NCBI GenBank assembly: GCA_015499985.1
Contig: JAAAUF010000150.1
Location: 1-57,264 of the forward strand
Direction: 5' to 3'
DNA from: Haplosporangium gracile
Taxonomy: Eukaryota > Mortierellomycota > Mortierellomycetes > Mortierellales > Mortierellaceae
Length of the DNA stretch: 57,264 nt
The position numbers and the translations under genes were made by a program. Under the pieces are notes generated by a model, which was not told the DNA's origin, did not search any database, and saw only the letters and a program-made list of their open reading frames with translations. This document shows positions 9,181 to 22,923 of this stretch, piece after piece; the first letter of the stretch is position 1; the number at the start of each line of letters is the position of its first letter.

Positions 9181-12100
9181 CCTGTCCTGACCGTGATTGT
9201 GGTGAAGAGCGTAATGCGATTCCTGGCGAGTCTTGTTGTGTGGATAATAACAAGGAAAAACGTGACACCGTTCCTGGACGAGCTGAAGGGCAAATGAACG
9301 AAGGAAGCGGTCGAGGCAAACAAATAAAATGGCTCTGCATTACAAGTTGGAAGTGCTTATCACGTGAATTATGACGTATACTCCTTGTAGTTAGAGAAGC
9401 CCTATATCCTCGCAGAGTTTACATCTATGTTCCGTAAATCCAAGCAGAAAAGTGAACTGAATAACGCCCTTATATTTTTAATTCAGTAAAAGATGCATCT
9501 TTCCTATGAAACTTGTAAGTTTATTTTTTTGGCATGTTTAAAAATTGATGCCAACTTTGCAGAAAATGTTGAGCGCAAGCTGATTGGTAAAACTCAGCGA
9601 CGGGCTTGATTGGTGCAAGCCTTCAAGGAGGGCAGGGCAGGAAAGATATATTAGTCGGAAGCGGAAGGCATTGGTTAAAAAAGAACAGGAGAAAAGAAAA
9701 AAACGACCCAAACAAAACCAACGCGCGCATTCGCAGGACCCTTTAAAAAGACAATAAAGGCATCGTCTCCGACCTCAAGTGTTGATTTTCTTCTTTCTGC
9801 TGCTCGGACCTGTTCTTATTCATCTTCCCCCGGTTTTACTTACTGCTAAGTTGTCAAGCCTTTTCTTGTTGTTCTTCATTGAATACATGTTGCGCCATTT
9901 CTAACTTTAATAGTATGTTGATACACCTTATCTCTTGTTTGCATGAACCACGAAAAAACAGCTTTCTATGTAAAGTATGCGTTCAGCCTTGTTTGTTCGT
10001 TTGTTTCCCGCAAGCACTAGTAATGATGGAAAGCACTTGCATGGTCAGTTGATGCCAGGAAAGCAGAAAAGGCAAACAAGTTTTTTGTTTACACCCCGCT
10101 CTTTTTGACGCCATGTCGTAACAGTAACGCCCTTCCCTCTTTTTTAAACGTAGTGTAAATTTTCCGATGCTACTTCTCAATTGAGTAAAACGAATTTAAG
10201 GAGGACAAGCACGGCCTTCTAGACATTGAACATTTGTCATTGCGAGTTGGTCTTTATCAATTGAATGGGCCCAAAAGTCAAGTACGCGTGCTGCAAGAGG
10301 TGGTAAGGAGCAAGGACCTTTCGGTCAGATGAAAGCGACCAACCAACCAACCATAAAAGCAAAACGAGGAAAAAAAAAAAAAGATGGAGGATCCTCAGAA
10401 CTTGATAGCTTGCCAGCGAGAACCCATGGGAAAGCTCCAGAAACCATTCAAAAAATGAACCAACCCATCTCTTTGGTATTTTGTTTATTTATTTGTTTGT
10501 TTGTTTGTTTGTTTGTTTGTTTGTTTGTTTGTTTGTTTGTTTGTTTTTGGTTGCGAAAAAGTGAGCGAACAAGCTAGCTTCAAGCTGAGAATGAAAACAA
10601 TCGGGGACCATTCATCATTTGAACAACTATGGTATGGTATGGTACGGAGAGAAATAATAACTTTTCCATGAACGCTAGGCCGGAGCTGGTTGACAACGGA
10701 CGAGCAGTGATGAAAGCTGATTGGTCCATTTCCGTGGAGCGCAGGAAGAAGTCAGAAAAGAGAAGAGAGACGCGTGCACTTACCACAAGCATCCCCTTTT
10801 CCCGCCCTTACTCTCTTTCCCTTTCTCTGTCTCCTCTTCCCTATCCCCCTTCATGATTATCTTATAGGCAAGAAGAGTTACTTTTATGACGATCGGATGA
10901 CCAATGCGCGGAGTGTGGATGCGATGAAGGAAGATGGGAGAAAGCGATCAGGAAGAGAGAGAAGGGAGAGAGGGGAGGAAGAGGTTTGTGCGTTAGTGTT
11001 CATACATCCATCGCTGCGGGAGGAATAAAAAGGTCGGGAAAACTGGTCCTTCAAACAGCTTTTTTTTTCTCGTTTCTTCTCGTTATTTCTACTCTTCTTC
11101 TTCTCTCTCTCCCATCTCACCTCTCATTGTTTACCCTTTTACCCTTCTTTTTTTGATCGTTCTTACTTGCATGCACCTGCGCCTGTACTGTCCCTCTTTT
11201 CATTTCTTCTGTCCCCTGCTGCTTTGTGGTCCTTTATCCGATTTTCTTTTTTTTCACACTTTACCTTTTTTCTTCTCTTTGATAATCGATTCGATTTTTT
11301 TCTTCTGCACAATCGTTATTCTTGCACGACTTGCTTTTTTTTTTTTTTTAAACGAAACGGTTTTCTCACGTCCAAAACATCTCCACTTCTACACCCCTTG
11401 TCCCTCTTCTTTTTCCACAACATCCTTCTCAGTCTTTCACTTTCAAAAAGCTCCTGCACACATCGTTTTGTTTCTTCTTTTCTCAGAAATCGTCGATATA
11501 ACACAACAAAGTACACGCGTTCCACACACGTTTAACACTCTTCAGATCCACATTAAACACCATTGTTACGCGATCCATAAAATAGGTAAGCCTCTACACC
11601 TACACTCCACTATTAAAGTTCCCAACCTATCCTTTTCTCATTCATTCAGAGGTGGCCCGATAAGGCGCACTCACAACCCAGCTCGACACGACACGACACG
11701 ACACAACACTCTCGATCTCAACCGTATGAGCTTCATGTATCTCTCAATAATTGGGGCAAAACAAGCGACAATGGCTGTATGATATTTCTTGCATGCAGCA
11801 TGCGTGAAGTCGACGCAAAAAGTACGCCTCATGCATCGCCTCCTATCCCAGATGTCATATCTTTACAGCTATGTTAATGTTATTTTTATTGTTGTACGTG
11901 ATCAGGGCAAACAAGTAAGAAAATGCAATTCGCGTTAGCATCAACATGAGGGCAGAGAAAGAGAGTAAGAGAGAAAGAAATATTAATGGAAGTTCTGGTT
12001 GAGTGGTGCAACCCTGGGAGTAATGAAAAAAAAAAAAAAAAAAAAAAGATTGCTACTACAACGGCTCAAGTCCGGTGTATATTTTACATGGACCCTATTT

Positions 12101-14893
12101 TTTTGTCAGTGTACAGTGTGTATGGGTGTGTTCCACACCTGCAGGTATTTTTATATGTGCATTTTGGTCTGGGTCCCTACTGTTCATTCGCCAGATCAAC
12201 AACAACAGTCTTCACCACCACTACCAACCAACCTCTGGTCAATGCAATACTCGTATTAATGCGTCTTGTTCTTGGGTTTCACTCCTGATCTGCCATAATC
12301 CGTACAAACGTCCAGAGAGGAGAAGGGGAGGGAAAGGCGTAAAAAACGTACATGAGGGACCCAAGCGTTATGCAAACAAGCGGTTATGATGCTGATAATA
12401 AGGACAAAAAGAAAAATAGTGGACAAGGGATGGTGCGTGGGGCGTGGGTGTCGCATTGCGGAGAGAGGCAGAAAAGAAAAGTGGGTTCTAGTTCCTGGGC
12501 AATTTTTTTTTTGGTTTTGAATTGTTCGACTTCCTTATCGAGTGGGTTGTCGCGGTTCAAACTTCATCGAGTTGTCTTTCAATCGGCGCCATTATTTTTG
12601 TATTGTGTTATGGCTCTCGTTCTTTCACCACGTTTTTTTATTTCCATCTGCTCCGAATTGCAATTTGCGCCCAATTTATTCTGTCTTCTCTCTCTGGTCT
12701 TTTAATCCGAGGTCTGGCTCAGCCTGAGGTAGGGGTAACGGGTGACGAAGGAAAGAGAGCAAGAGGAGGCAAAGATTTTTTTTCTAGTCTTATTTTCATA
12801 TTCTTGGTTATATGGCAAACCACAAAGGACATTGTTCTCCTTTTCCTTCTCTCACTCGCTCTCTTTATCTACCCCTACGAGTCTTTGTCTTCGTCTGTTT
12901 TTTTTTCTCATGATGAACTCGGGTTCTCGAAGGGGTTGTGTTATTGATTCATTTCAGACTAAGACAATGAAGAAGCATGCAGGAAAAGAAACAGAGTTCC
13001 CACAGAGAGAGTAACGAATAAGAAGATCCGGTCATTTGATCCTAATTCCACTAATCAAAATACGCATTTTTTTTTTTTTCGATTTCCAGTTGCCTCTTGA
13101 AAAAAACAAAAAACAAAAAACAAAATCCTCCAGAACCTGAGTCGATATTTCAATTGATAAGCGCCCTAATCAATATCACAAAAGCAATACCTCTTCTTTA
13201 TCTTGTTTCCTTCTTTTGCACCTTTTTTTCCTTCTTTTGCGCCTTTTTTTCTTCACTAATCGTATTATCATTTTGTTATCACGCATCTCAAACCCGCGGC
13301 CAAGCCAAAGGTAAAGATCATTGTCATATCAATTTCATCTAAAAGAAGATGTTTGTAAAAGAGGCATTGGAAGGCTGGGGTGTAAACGGAGAAGGAAAAA
13401 TACACAAAAGAAAAGTGAAGTATTTTGTTTGCGCAGGTTATGCATGTGTTGAGCGGGATTTGGATTTGAGAGGATGGACCGTACTCCATGCTCCATGCTC
13501 CTTTTTGTTTTGTTTTCTATTTTTCTTTCTCATCCTCTCTCTCATGCTATTTGGTGGTTCTTTTTGCATGCATGGAACCATCTGTCGCGTTAGATGTTGC
13601 ATGGTTAATATTTTCTTTTGTAAACTCTCTTTTTTTTTTTTTGTTATTATTATTTCGCACAATCCCCACACTTCTTGAAATCTTTTATTTTTTCTTGTCG
13701 CATCTCCCTTTCCACTTAAGATGGACGTTTGGCAACTACCACAACAAAAGAATAGTGAGGCACGACGGCAAAACAATATGAACAGCACTTTGTGATATGA
13801 AAACAGCAATCTCCCACAAATTGAGTATGAGTCCATTCCCTTCCTCACTGTGTGCGTGTCTACTTTGTGCTCTTTTGTAGCTTATTGCAGTATATTGCGA
13901 CTAGTGCACCATTATGTCTCCAGTCTTGTATCTCTGTGTCAGATACTTGAACCCATTGTACTCTGTGCTGTTGTTGTTGTTGGTTTTTTTGGAGGGGTTT
14001 TTGTACGACAGGCGAACGAGTTGAAGTATAGAGGTACAAAGGACATATTAAACAATCAACTGTGCCCTTGGCGAAAAATAATAACGGCCGCCCTGCTTGT
14101 CTTTCCCTTCCAAAGGCGCTCTCGTATGTTGCTGTTTGGAGTGAAGGGTGATAATTGTGTTATACCGACAAATAGGAGGATCCGTTTTTGCGAATGATTT
14201 TCTTTTGCTTACTCTCTTGTGGGGCGTTTGTTGGCTCTAATTGGAGACAAGGAGGAGTTGACTAGAATATATAAAAAGAGAGGTTCTCGCCCTTTTTTTC
14301 CTCTTTTTGTTCTTTCTTCGTTTACTTCGCTATCTCACACTTCAACCATCTCAATTCTTTCAGTTTAATGTAACCCAGTCGATTCTATTTCTTCTCTTCT
14401 TTTTATTCATATCACTCATCTTGATATCCCCCAGTGAATCCCCTTTTCCATCACCCATTTGTCAATCAACCGTCAATCAACCGTCAATCAGTCTTAATTT
14501 CACATCACTCACCCATCTTCTTCCTTGCTCTCTACCCCCTTGACTAGTATAGATCTCTATTTTTTCTCCATCCACTTTACGACCTGTCCCCTCCTTCAAC
14601 TTCAACCATCCAATTCACACGCGTTCCAACCAACCTAATCAATCTCTTTTTACGACTAGAACGACCTTTTCAACCAAACCAACCAACAACAAACAAAACC
14701 ACCAATCAACCAAACGCTCTTTTCTTACCAACAGTCCCTTTCCTTTCCCTTTGTTCCCATTCCACATATACAAACCACCACCACCCCGATATCCCCTCTG
14801 CACTCCCTGTCATTTCCTACCCGCCACACATACCACTTCTTGTCTCTACACACATCCACACTTATTTTTTCGCACAAAACAAATATACAACGA
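9181..14893. other. Long gene-poor, CT-rich region
   Basis: I see no supportable gene in 5.7 kb. The BIR1 side has a CACGTG at 9361-9366 with a TGACGTA-like site just after. The rest is a mosaic of poly-T/C tracts, poly-A (12025-12047) and short unrelated open frames made of F, L, S and P. The right end (about 14330-14890) is pyrimidine-rich and CCAAC/CAATC-rich, like the 5' leaders of expressed fungal genes. Confidence 0.5.
10493..10547. repeat. (TTTG)n microsatellite
   Basis: About 14 near-perfect TTTG units preceded by TTTA variants. Confidence 0.95.
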
Positions 14894-15195
14894 ATGTCAG
14901 CCAGTCCATCCGGTAAGTCAGCCATCTTCTCAGTGGTCCATTCACAAGAGATTTCTTTTTTTGAATTCACACCCAGATTCAAAGATTCGACCCAATCGAG
15001 GGCAAAGCAGAAAAAAATAATAATCAGTGAACAACGAACGCAACGAACCAACACAGTGGAGCAGAAGAAAAAAAAATTTCCAGCCTCCGTTTATGGCACA
15101 CACTCCCTCCTTTGTTGTTGTTGTTGCTTGTTTTGCTTCTTTCTGACTGTGTGTGGGAGAATGTGTACGAATGTGAACGAATGTTTGTGTATTTG

Positions 15196-15228
<33 letters not shown>

Positions 15229-16697
15229 CACCATTATGAAGAACTCGTGTCTTCCTTGGATTTATTCTCTCTTCTTCAACCTGTGTTTTCTATTCCTGAT
15301 ATGACCCCGGACCCTGATTTCAAAACGACCACTTATGTGGTACCTTCTCTCGGAGCCTTCTTTTTATCATATGCAAAGCCGTGGATTGGATACACGTCAA
15401 AGAGAGCGTTGTTCTTGTGCCAGAGTTTTTTTTTTTTGTTTTTTGTTTACTTTTTTTTTTTTTCCCTTCGTTTTTTTTTTTTTTTTTTTCTTCCTTTCGT
15501 GTCCTTTTTTCTCCTCTTTCTTCCTTCATTTCTTCACCAGCACCTTTAGTCAAATCCAACGTACCGTTCGTTTGTTTACTTCATCGACCCTTGTCCCAAT
15601 CCAATCCATTCGCTCCCCTTCCTCTTTGTTGATTGTTCCTCCATCCTTTTGTTCCTTCTTTCTCCTCCACCCCTCCTCTTCGCCTCCTCTTCCTTCTCAA
15701 CTTGTCCCTGCATCCCATTCAACAAAAAATCCATTTCTTCTAGTCTCTTTCTTCTTCTCTTTCTCTTTACTCTCTCATCCTTTCTCTCCTTCTCTCTCAT
15801 CATCATCATTCGTTTTCCTCTCCACTTTCTGATACTCTCTCTCTCTTCCCCCCCCCTACAATCAACACACCATCCATCCTTCCTCCCTTTTTCCCTTCTC
15901 GATCATCCCTTCCTCCCTTCCCTTTTTTACTACTGTGATAAACGAAGTTTTTATTTACTTGAAATCCTAACTTAATCCTTCTTTGTCCTCTTCTCTTCTT
16001 CCTTATCCTCTTTCTCTTTCGTCCCTTTCTATCCCATCCGTTTCTTTGGCTTCGTGTCATATCCCTCGCCTTCCCATACCATCCATATACATTAACAGCC
16101 ATAGTGACAATGACAGCAACGACATTTACAAGCTGCCTACCCTCACCGGGTTCCCCCCTCCCTCTCCTCGACTTTACTTTTTCGCCCATTCCCGCCGGCC
16201 CTCTTTCGCCCGACGCCCGTGCCCAGCTCCAGAACGAGCTTGACCAGATCCGGAAATGCTCCGCAGAGTCTCAAACCGCCTACAACGCCGCTCATGCCTC
16301 CATTCCCACCTATCAACAGCTCGTCCTCACCACCCACGCCCAGGTCGCCGCAGCCAAGCAGGCTGTCCTGCAGGCCAAGGGTCTTACGCCAACCTCCTCC
16401 TCTGTCCCCTCCGCCACCAACTCGACTTCATCCTCTTCTTCAACCTCGAATGCTTCTTCGCCACCCTCGCCTCTCTCTCCCCTCAATAATCCCATGCATC
16501 AGGACCTCCTCAACGGCATTCAGGCACATGGCCAGAATCTCGAACGCCTCGAGCAAGAACACGTCGAGCTCGGTCTGAAACTATCGCAGGTCCTTCGGGA
16601 CAAGGCCGAGGCAGAGGAGACAAAGAAGCGTCTCAAGGACTATATGATGCGCGCAAAGTCAAGGATCAGGGAGATTGAGCAGAAACTAAGCGAATGA
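14894..16697 (+). CDS. Coiled-coil protein of unknown function
   Basis: Proposed exons 14894-14912 (ATGTCAGCCAGTCCATCCG) and 16099-16697, 205 residues. The donor GTAAGT at 14913 and the acceptor AACAG at 16098 join in phase and give MSASPSAIVTMTATTF. A simpler alternative is a single exon from the ATG at 16110. The main exon is clearly coding. A helix (DARAQLQNELDQIRKCS ... VAAAKQAVLQAKG) is followed by a Ser/Thr-rich linker, then a second heptad-like coiled coil (LERLEQEHVELGLKLSQVL ... MRAKSRIREIEQKLSE) that runs to the stop. I do not recognise the family; two coiled coils around a disordered linker suggest a scaffold or tether. The 1186-bp first intron would be by far the longest in the window. 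Confidence 0.6.
15199..15227. repeat. (GT)n microsatellite
   Basis: About 14 GT units, inside the proposed first intron of the coiled-coil gene. Confidence 0.95.
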
Positions 16698-19155
16698 GAA
16701 TGAGAACGAGTGAGAAAAAAGAATCCTGATCAGGTCCGAACCTTTTCCTTCTCCTCTTTTTCTCTCTCTTACTCGCTTGACACGGCGCCACCACTTTTCT
16801 TTTTTTTCCTGTTTCGCCATACCACAACATACCAGCACTACACCAATCAACAACAGCAACGCCGTCAACGACAACGACCACAAGGAACCATAAAACAAAA
16901 AAAACCACCATATTCAATTTTGTATACTCAACAACAGCTGCACACCACAACCTCTTCCCCCAACAGCAATAGAAATTCGGGTTAACAGGCAGGGCAACAA
17001 TAGCTGGAAGGAAGGAAGCATCCATTTCGGACACAAACAAAGCAACAAACAACAACGACTCCAGAAAAGTCCCACCGACAAATCTTTGGCAGGCAGTAAA
17101 AAATAGAGCACCAGAATGGACGGACAGACAATGAATCGGCCCACGGAGATTACGGGTAGCAAATATTCCAACAACAACAACAACATCATCGTCGACCAGC
17201 AACGCGCCAGCTCTTGCTCCCGTGGCAACACACAGCCTCGACCCTTTGCTCTGTACCACAACCAACACCTTAATCGAGTGGAAAGTCGACAAGCGAACAA
17301 ACAAAAACAGCGCTTTTCTTTTCGATTGTCGATACTCCTCCATCTCGTCAAAGGCCCATTGGCTCCATCATCATCGCCATCATCCGCTCTGTCTGTCTCT
17401 TTTCGATGCTGTCCTCCTCATCTCGGTCCTCCGCCTCGCCTTGGCTTGTCTCGCCACGCCTGTTGTCCTTGTGTTTCTTTTTTCTTGTTTGCTGTCCACA
17501 TTTGGTTGTCGACACTTGTCCTCCCTTCCTTCCTTCCACTTTTACTTTACCCCCTACTCCCTTCTTTCTGCATTGCTTGTACTCGTGGCACTGTTAGGCT
17601 GTTATTATTATTCTTTGTGCAGCAGCTGTTTATTTTTTCAATTCATTTTTCCTTCTCATTTTCTCTCTTTGTTTTGCATAATACCTGTCGGCCTCTGCCT
17701 GCGTCTTTCCCGTCTGCAACGACCCATGGATCGCGACATGCGACACGTTCTTTTCTTTCATCTCCTTGTTGATTGCGTTTGCTTCCCTCTCATTCATTCA
17801 TTTTTTTCAAGACCATTGTTTCTTTTGGCAGCAATTCCATTATGCATGGTCATACTAGACATGTCGGCATGAAAATATAAAACAGAGAAGAGAGAGGGAA
17901 AAAAAGCGCGCACCTCTTAGTGCGCCTATCTCTCTCAGTCTTTGTCTTGCCCTTGTTGTGTCTCTTTGTTTTTTTTTGTTCTTTCCTTTTTTTTCATTGC
18001 TTGTTGTCGATCACTTTTGCCCTGTGGCCTCAAAAGTTTTTTTTTTCATCTCTCTTTTTGTTTTTCTTTGTCCCTTCACTTGCATTTTTTTTTTGTTTTT
18101 CCTATTTTGCTCTTGTACAATCCCATCCCACGTTTTTTTATCCCTTTTCTCTTCGCATACCATATTATTTCCTGCATTTATTTCTTTCTTTCGAGTCCAT
18201 TGTGACAATAATAAAAATCCAGTACCAAAAAACCACAAACAACTTTTCTGAACAAAAAAGATGAATGAGTGACAGTTTTGCGGAACGATAAACCCTTTTC
18301 TGTGTACGCGTGTATGCGTATCTGTGTATATGTTTGAGCTGTCAATAACTTGACCCCTCGCTTTCGTCTCAATTGCCCCCTGGCTTTTCAAGAATAGTCA
18401 TTCTAATGTCTTTTTTCTTTCGCTTTGTGGGAAATAGACCAAAGAGAAGGAGAGAGAATGAGAGAGGAGTAGAGCATATTGAATGAGCCACCTTCTCATT
18501 TTTTTTCTCCGGTGCGGTCTACGGGTTTGTAATTGGCTTGCCTTGAGCGTGCGCGTTTTTTTTTTTCGCCATCGGTTACTTGGCTGTTGATGCTCAAAAC
18601 ACCCTTAACTGAAATCTAGCAGAGCAGTCTCGAAAAGATGCGAAGGATGTGTGCTGTGGCTTAGACGTAGGACCTCAATTTCCACCGACTCTCCTTTCTT
18701 TTGTACAAAAGAGGCACGATCTGCTGTCCACAGCCGGCATTTCTTTTCTTCTTTTCTTTTCATCTTCAACTCTCCTTTTTTTGGGCTAGCTTTTTTTTTT
18801 TTCCATTGAGGGGATCTTCCAGAGTCGCACTTACTGCATCAAACAAAACCTCTCTCCCTGCTTATTTTCTTTGCCCACTCACGCACCCCTTCCGCACGCA
18901 GAGCAAAAGGAGCACATACACCCTACTTCGCCTTCCTATTGTCCTCTTCCTACGCCCTCTTTTTCATTCCTTTCTTCTATCTCTCTCTTGGATTTTCAAG
19001 TATACTCCTCAAGGCTTAACCTACCTTTTTCTTTGACTCGTCATCACCATCCCCACTCATTTTTATAAGTCCTATCCTCCCGCACACGCACACACGCACA
19101 CGATCACACACTGCCCTGCGGCGCTCATTTTCACAGTTTCATTACGTCGAACATA
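16698..19155. other. Intergenic, CT-rich
   Basis: 3' flank of the coiled-coil gene and upstream region of the FCP1-like gene. Long T/C tracts dominate (17380-18200, 18690-19070). A 218-codon frame from about 17116 starts with normal composition but soon becomes pure pyrimidine translation; I do not support it as a gene. Confidence 0.5.
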
Positions 19156-22100
19156 ATGGATATCGAGAACAGTCATCGTGACAAGGTAAGCCAAAATGCA
19201 TCGAGCTAACTTTTGTATGTTTGAAAAGAGCTTATTACGCTTGATATGATATGAGGAAAAAAAAACATATCTACAAGCTGGGTCGGAAGGGAGGAGAAGA
19301 CGTGCAAGGAGGAAGAGGGAGGGAGGTGAAGGTCGATGGGAAAGGGAGAGCGACTTGTGATTGAATAAGTGCGTGTGTCTGCATTCAAAACTCGTTGTGT
19401 TTTTGATGGGAAGCCATGCTGGAATATGAGGGACTAGCGGAAGGGAGTGGGTAAGAGGGGGAGGAAGGAAAGTTTGAAAGTTTTGGACGAAGGAAAGAAA
19501 AAAAAAAGGGGGATTCAGTCCGTGTGTTCTGTGGGCGTGCTGCGTGTGTCTGTAGTGTCGGTGGGTGTTTGAAGTGGGACTGGGTGTGAGTGTGACCTTC
19601 TTTCTCTTCCCTTCCTTCCCTTCTTTTTTTTGATACCACCCATCCGAACATTTTTTTATGACCTTGAGGAAGTGTGCAGCAGTCTGTGTTTGTTGGAGCG
19701 GCGTGTGTTCGTCGTGTCGGTTGAGAATGCTAATGGGAATGAATGAGAGTGTTTGTGCGGATGGATAGTTGTACTTTGAAAGGCAATTGGGAATACTACT
19801 CTTGCCTTTGTGCCTGTTTTGAGGGTGGAGTAGGTGGTCCTGGTTGGTTTGAGATTGGTGGTTGTTTTTCGATTTTCTGGATCCCTGTTTTGTCTCCTTT
19901 ATCCCGTATGTCAGCATCATCATACTCTTCCCCTCCTTTTTTTGTGCTCGTGTATGCTCGTCGATAAAAGAAAAAGACCAAAGTACTAACAGCGCCTATA
20001 TTTTATTGCTTTGTGTTTATTGGGAATACTCAAATAGACGACAGTCAGTCTACTGGTCGGCATGAAGATGGCTATGGAGCAACACAACAAGGGGAAAATG
20101 ACACGTACCATCACCGACGCCGACTCGACAATGACACAACCTTCTTCTACTGCTGACAGCTCATTCGGCCAAGCCGTCGTCGCCTCTTCTACTACAAATA
20201 CCACCACCAGACCACCCAACAAGCAAGGTAAGCGCATCGTTGGATATTTTTGATTGCTCGCTAGCTTCCGATCCATTCGAGGGAGTTTGTGAATATAGTA
20301 ACAATGTGTGTCCTGTGTCTACATATTTGAAACCATGGCATCAGTCCACTAATTATTTATCCATCCGTCCATTCCTGCTTGTGCATACCACCCTTTATTT
20401 TTGCTTAAAAAATAGCCAAGGTGTCGGCATCGGCAAGAACTCGACCCGTCATCGCTCTAGAAACCCCAGTCGGAGCTTTTCCCATCGCAGGAATCAATAA
20501 CGCTTCTCCAGCAGCTTCAACAGCAGATCGCCCGCCTCCTCCAAGTCCCGTCTTACCTCACAAACAGGCCAATGGATCGACTCTTGCCCGATCAACACAA
20601 TATGTTTCCTTCAACGGCAATAACAACGCTGTTGCCTCCACAGCCAACACCACCAACAACGGCGGCAGCATCACAAATACCAACCTCAACAACATCCACA
20701 CAACGGGCGACAATTTTGCCCAACATTTGAACCAACAGCAACAGCAACAGCAACAGCACAGGCAGCGCCGATCCGGTACTCGTTTGCGCACAGAGCCACC
20801 AACCCACCCGACGCTGCTGCTAGCTGGAAGCCCACAATGTCATTGGATCTCATTTCACCCGGAGCTAGTCCTTCGACATTGGCAACGAGGGAGATGTTCG
20901 CTGTCAGGGAACCTCTTCCTGTGTTCTACCTGGAAAAGAACTACGTCGTCCGAGCTAGTTTACCAAGATCATTTTATATGATCATGGCCCAGCATGGTAT
21001 CAAGCACTGTTGTGTGTTTGATTTTCCCGTTGGCAGTAAGTGGTGGAGCGAGCTCTCTGGCTTGAGAAAGGTAAGCAAAATTTTCGACCCGTCGTTTTGT
21101 TTGTAGTCGTTCGTGTTGCATTGAAGAAATATATTAACCGTGCGCTTTTTTTCTTGTCTTTTGTTGATATACATAGAGTACGTACGTTGATATCAGGGCC
21201 GAGAACTCATCGGAACGGTGGGAACTGCATCTGAAGCCGTCGCGCGACCGATCGTAAGTCTTTCTTTTCCTTTGTTTTTGTACTCGCGTTTATATGTCTT
21301 GCACTCATGCGCGTTTCGATAAAAGGTCTTTTAACACCACAGCCTTTTCTACCCTCACCATTTTGATAGCAACATCTTTGGATATATTTGCAAGCACGAT
21401 TACCTGGCAAATGTGATCAATGGTCAAAAGATGAACTTGCTGAACAACAGGAGACTGCCGCTCGTTCTGGATCTAGATGACACCCTCGTTCGTCTTATTG
21501 GCAATGAGCGCACCCGATATGTCTCTGAAGCTGATGCCATGACAGGTAAAAACATTTTAGAGAATGAATAAGTATATGAAAAATGTGAATGACAACATTG
21601 GCTAACCATCGTGTTTTGGTATATTTCTTTTTTTTTTTTTTTTTGCTTTTGTTTTNNNNNNNNNNNNNNNNNNNNNNNNNNNNNNNNNNNNNNNNNNNNN
21701 NNNNGAGTATAGACACTACGAGAATCCGTAAGCTGAGAGATGGAAGACAGGTGGTGTTGACCGACCATGTGGAGGAGTTCTTGGAATGGGCTTGCAGATT
21801 CTATGAGATCTCTGTCTGTTCACTCGGGTATGTTCAAATTTTCAGTTTTGTTGTATTGTATCCTTTGCTTGAAAGAGGAATATGTCTCAGTATTTATCCA
21901 GCCCATGCGATCTTAAACTAACAACTATATTTCGTCTCGATACTATAGTGAGCAGAGCTACGTGGATCAAGTGGCGGATGTTCTGGACCCGCTGAAGACA
22001 CGGATACGAGGACTCAAATACTCAGCGCGTCAGGAGTATGATTTCTTGAACCCTGTTGTCATTGCGCCATCAACAACAACAGTATCGCCCGCATTTCCGG

Positions 22101-22883
22101 CAGCACCCGTACCAAGCGGTGCTCAAACGAATGGACAAGCCGACGCCGCTACCTCTTTATCTTTTACAACATCATCATCAACATCATCAGCGGCCGCAAC
22201 ATCATCATTAACGCCAGTATCAGCAGCGGCAGCAACGGCGGCAGTGGCAACGGCGGCACCACCTTCACCAGTCTCGGCCACTGGACTTTCAACAGCAGCC
22301 ATCACAGCAGCAGCCATCATAGCCACCCAACCTCCCACGCCACCCAAGGATCTTCTATCATTGTACGCCTTTTGTGCGGCGAACAAACCCCCCACGGACG
22401 GTCTACCCGATATTGGAACGGGGTTCTCGCTCCCCTTGATCTTGGACGATCTGACGCAGATGTGGCCTCCAGATCAACACGATAATGTGATTGTGGTTAA
22501 GGAACAACGAGGCGCTTCGGTCTGGACTGTGAATTTGTTCCCGATGGTCCAGCATGTGTTGATGGCAGTCCATTCTGAGTTCTTTAGAGCCTATGATCAG
22601 TGGGTTCAGGCTCGACAGGCTGCTGTTGCGTCGATTACCATCGGTGGCGCACCGCCAACTACAGGGGTTTCGGGAAGTGATGCAGTGGGAGGGGCGATCG
22701 ATTTCACAGCGATGACGACGGCCAAGACGACGTTCTTGAACATGCCTGTTCCTTCACCTATTGGGTGCTATAAGGAGTGGTTGAGAGGTTCTTTGAGCAA
22801 CCAGATCAGCTTGACTTATGCGGCTCCTCCGCCTCATTTGGTTACTCAGGTTGCTCAGCAGCACCAACAGGCTGCTGCTCAGC

Positions 22884-22923
<40 letters not shown>

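Noticed and set aside
17116..17772. 218-codon plus frame after the coiled-coil gene
   Set aside because: Its second half is translation of a CT-rich tract (F, L, S, P, C only); no motif, and overlapping frames are equally open.
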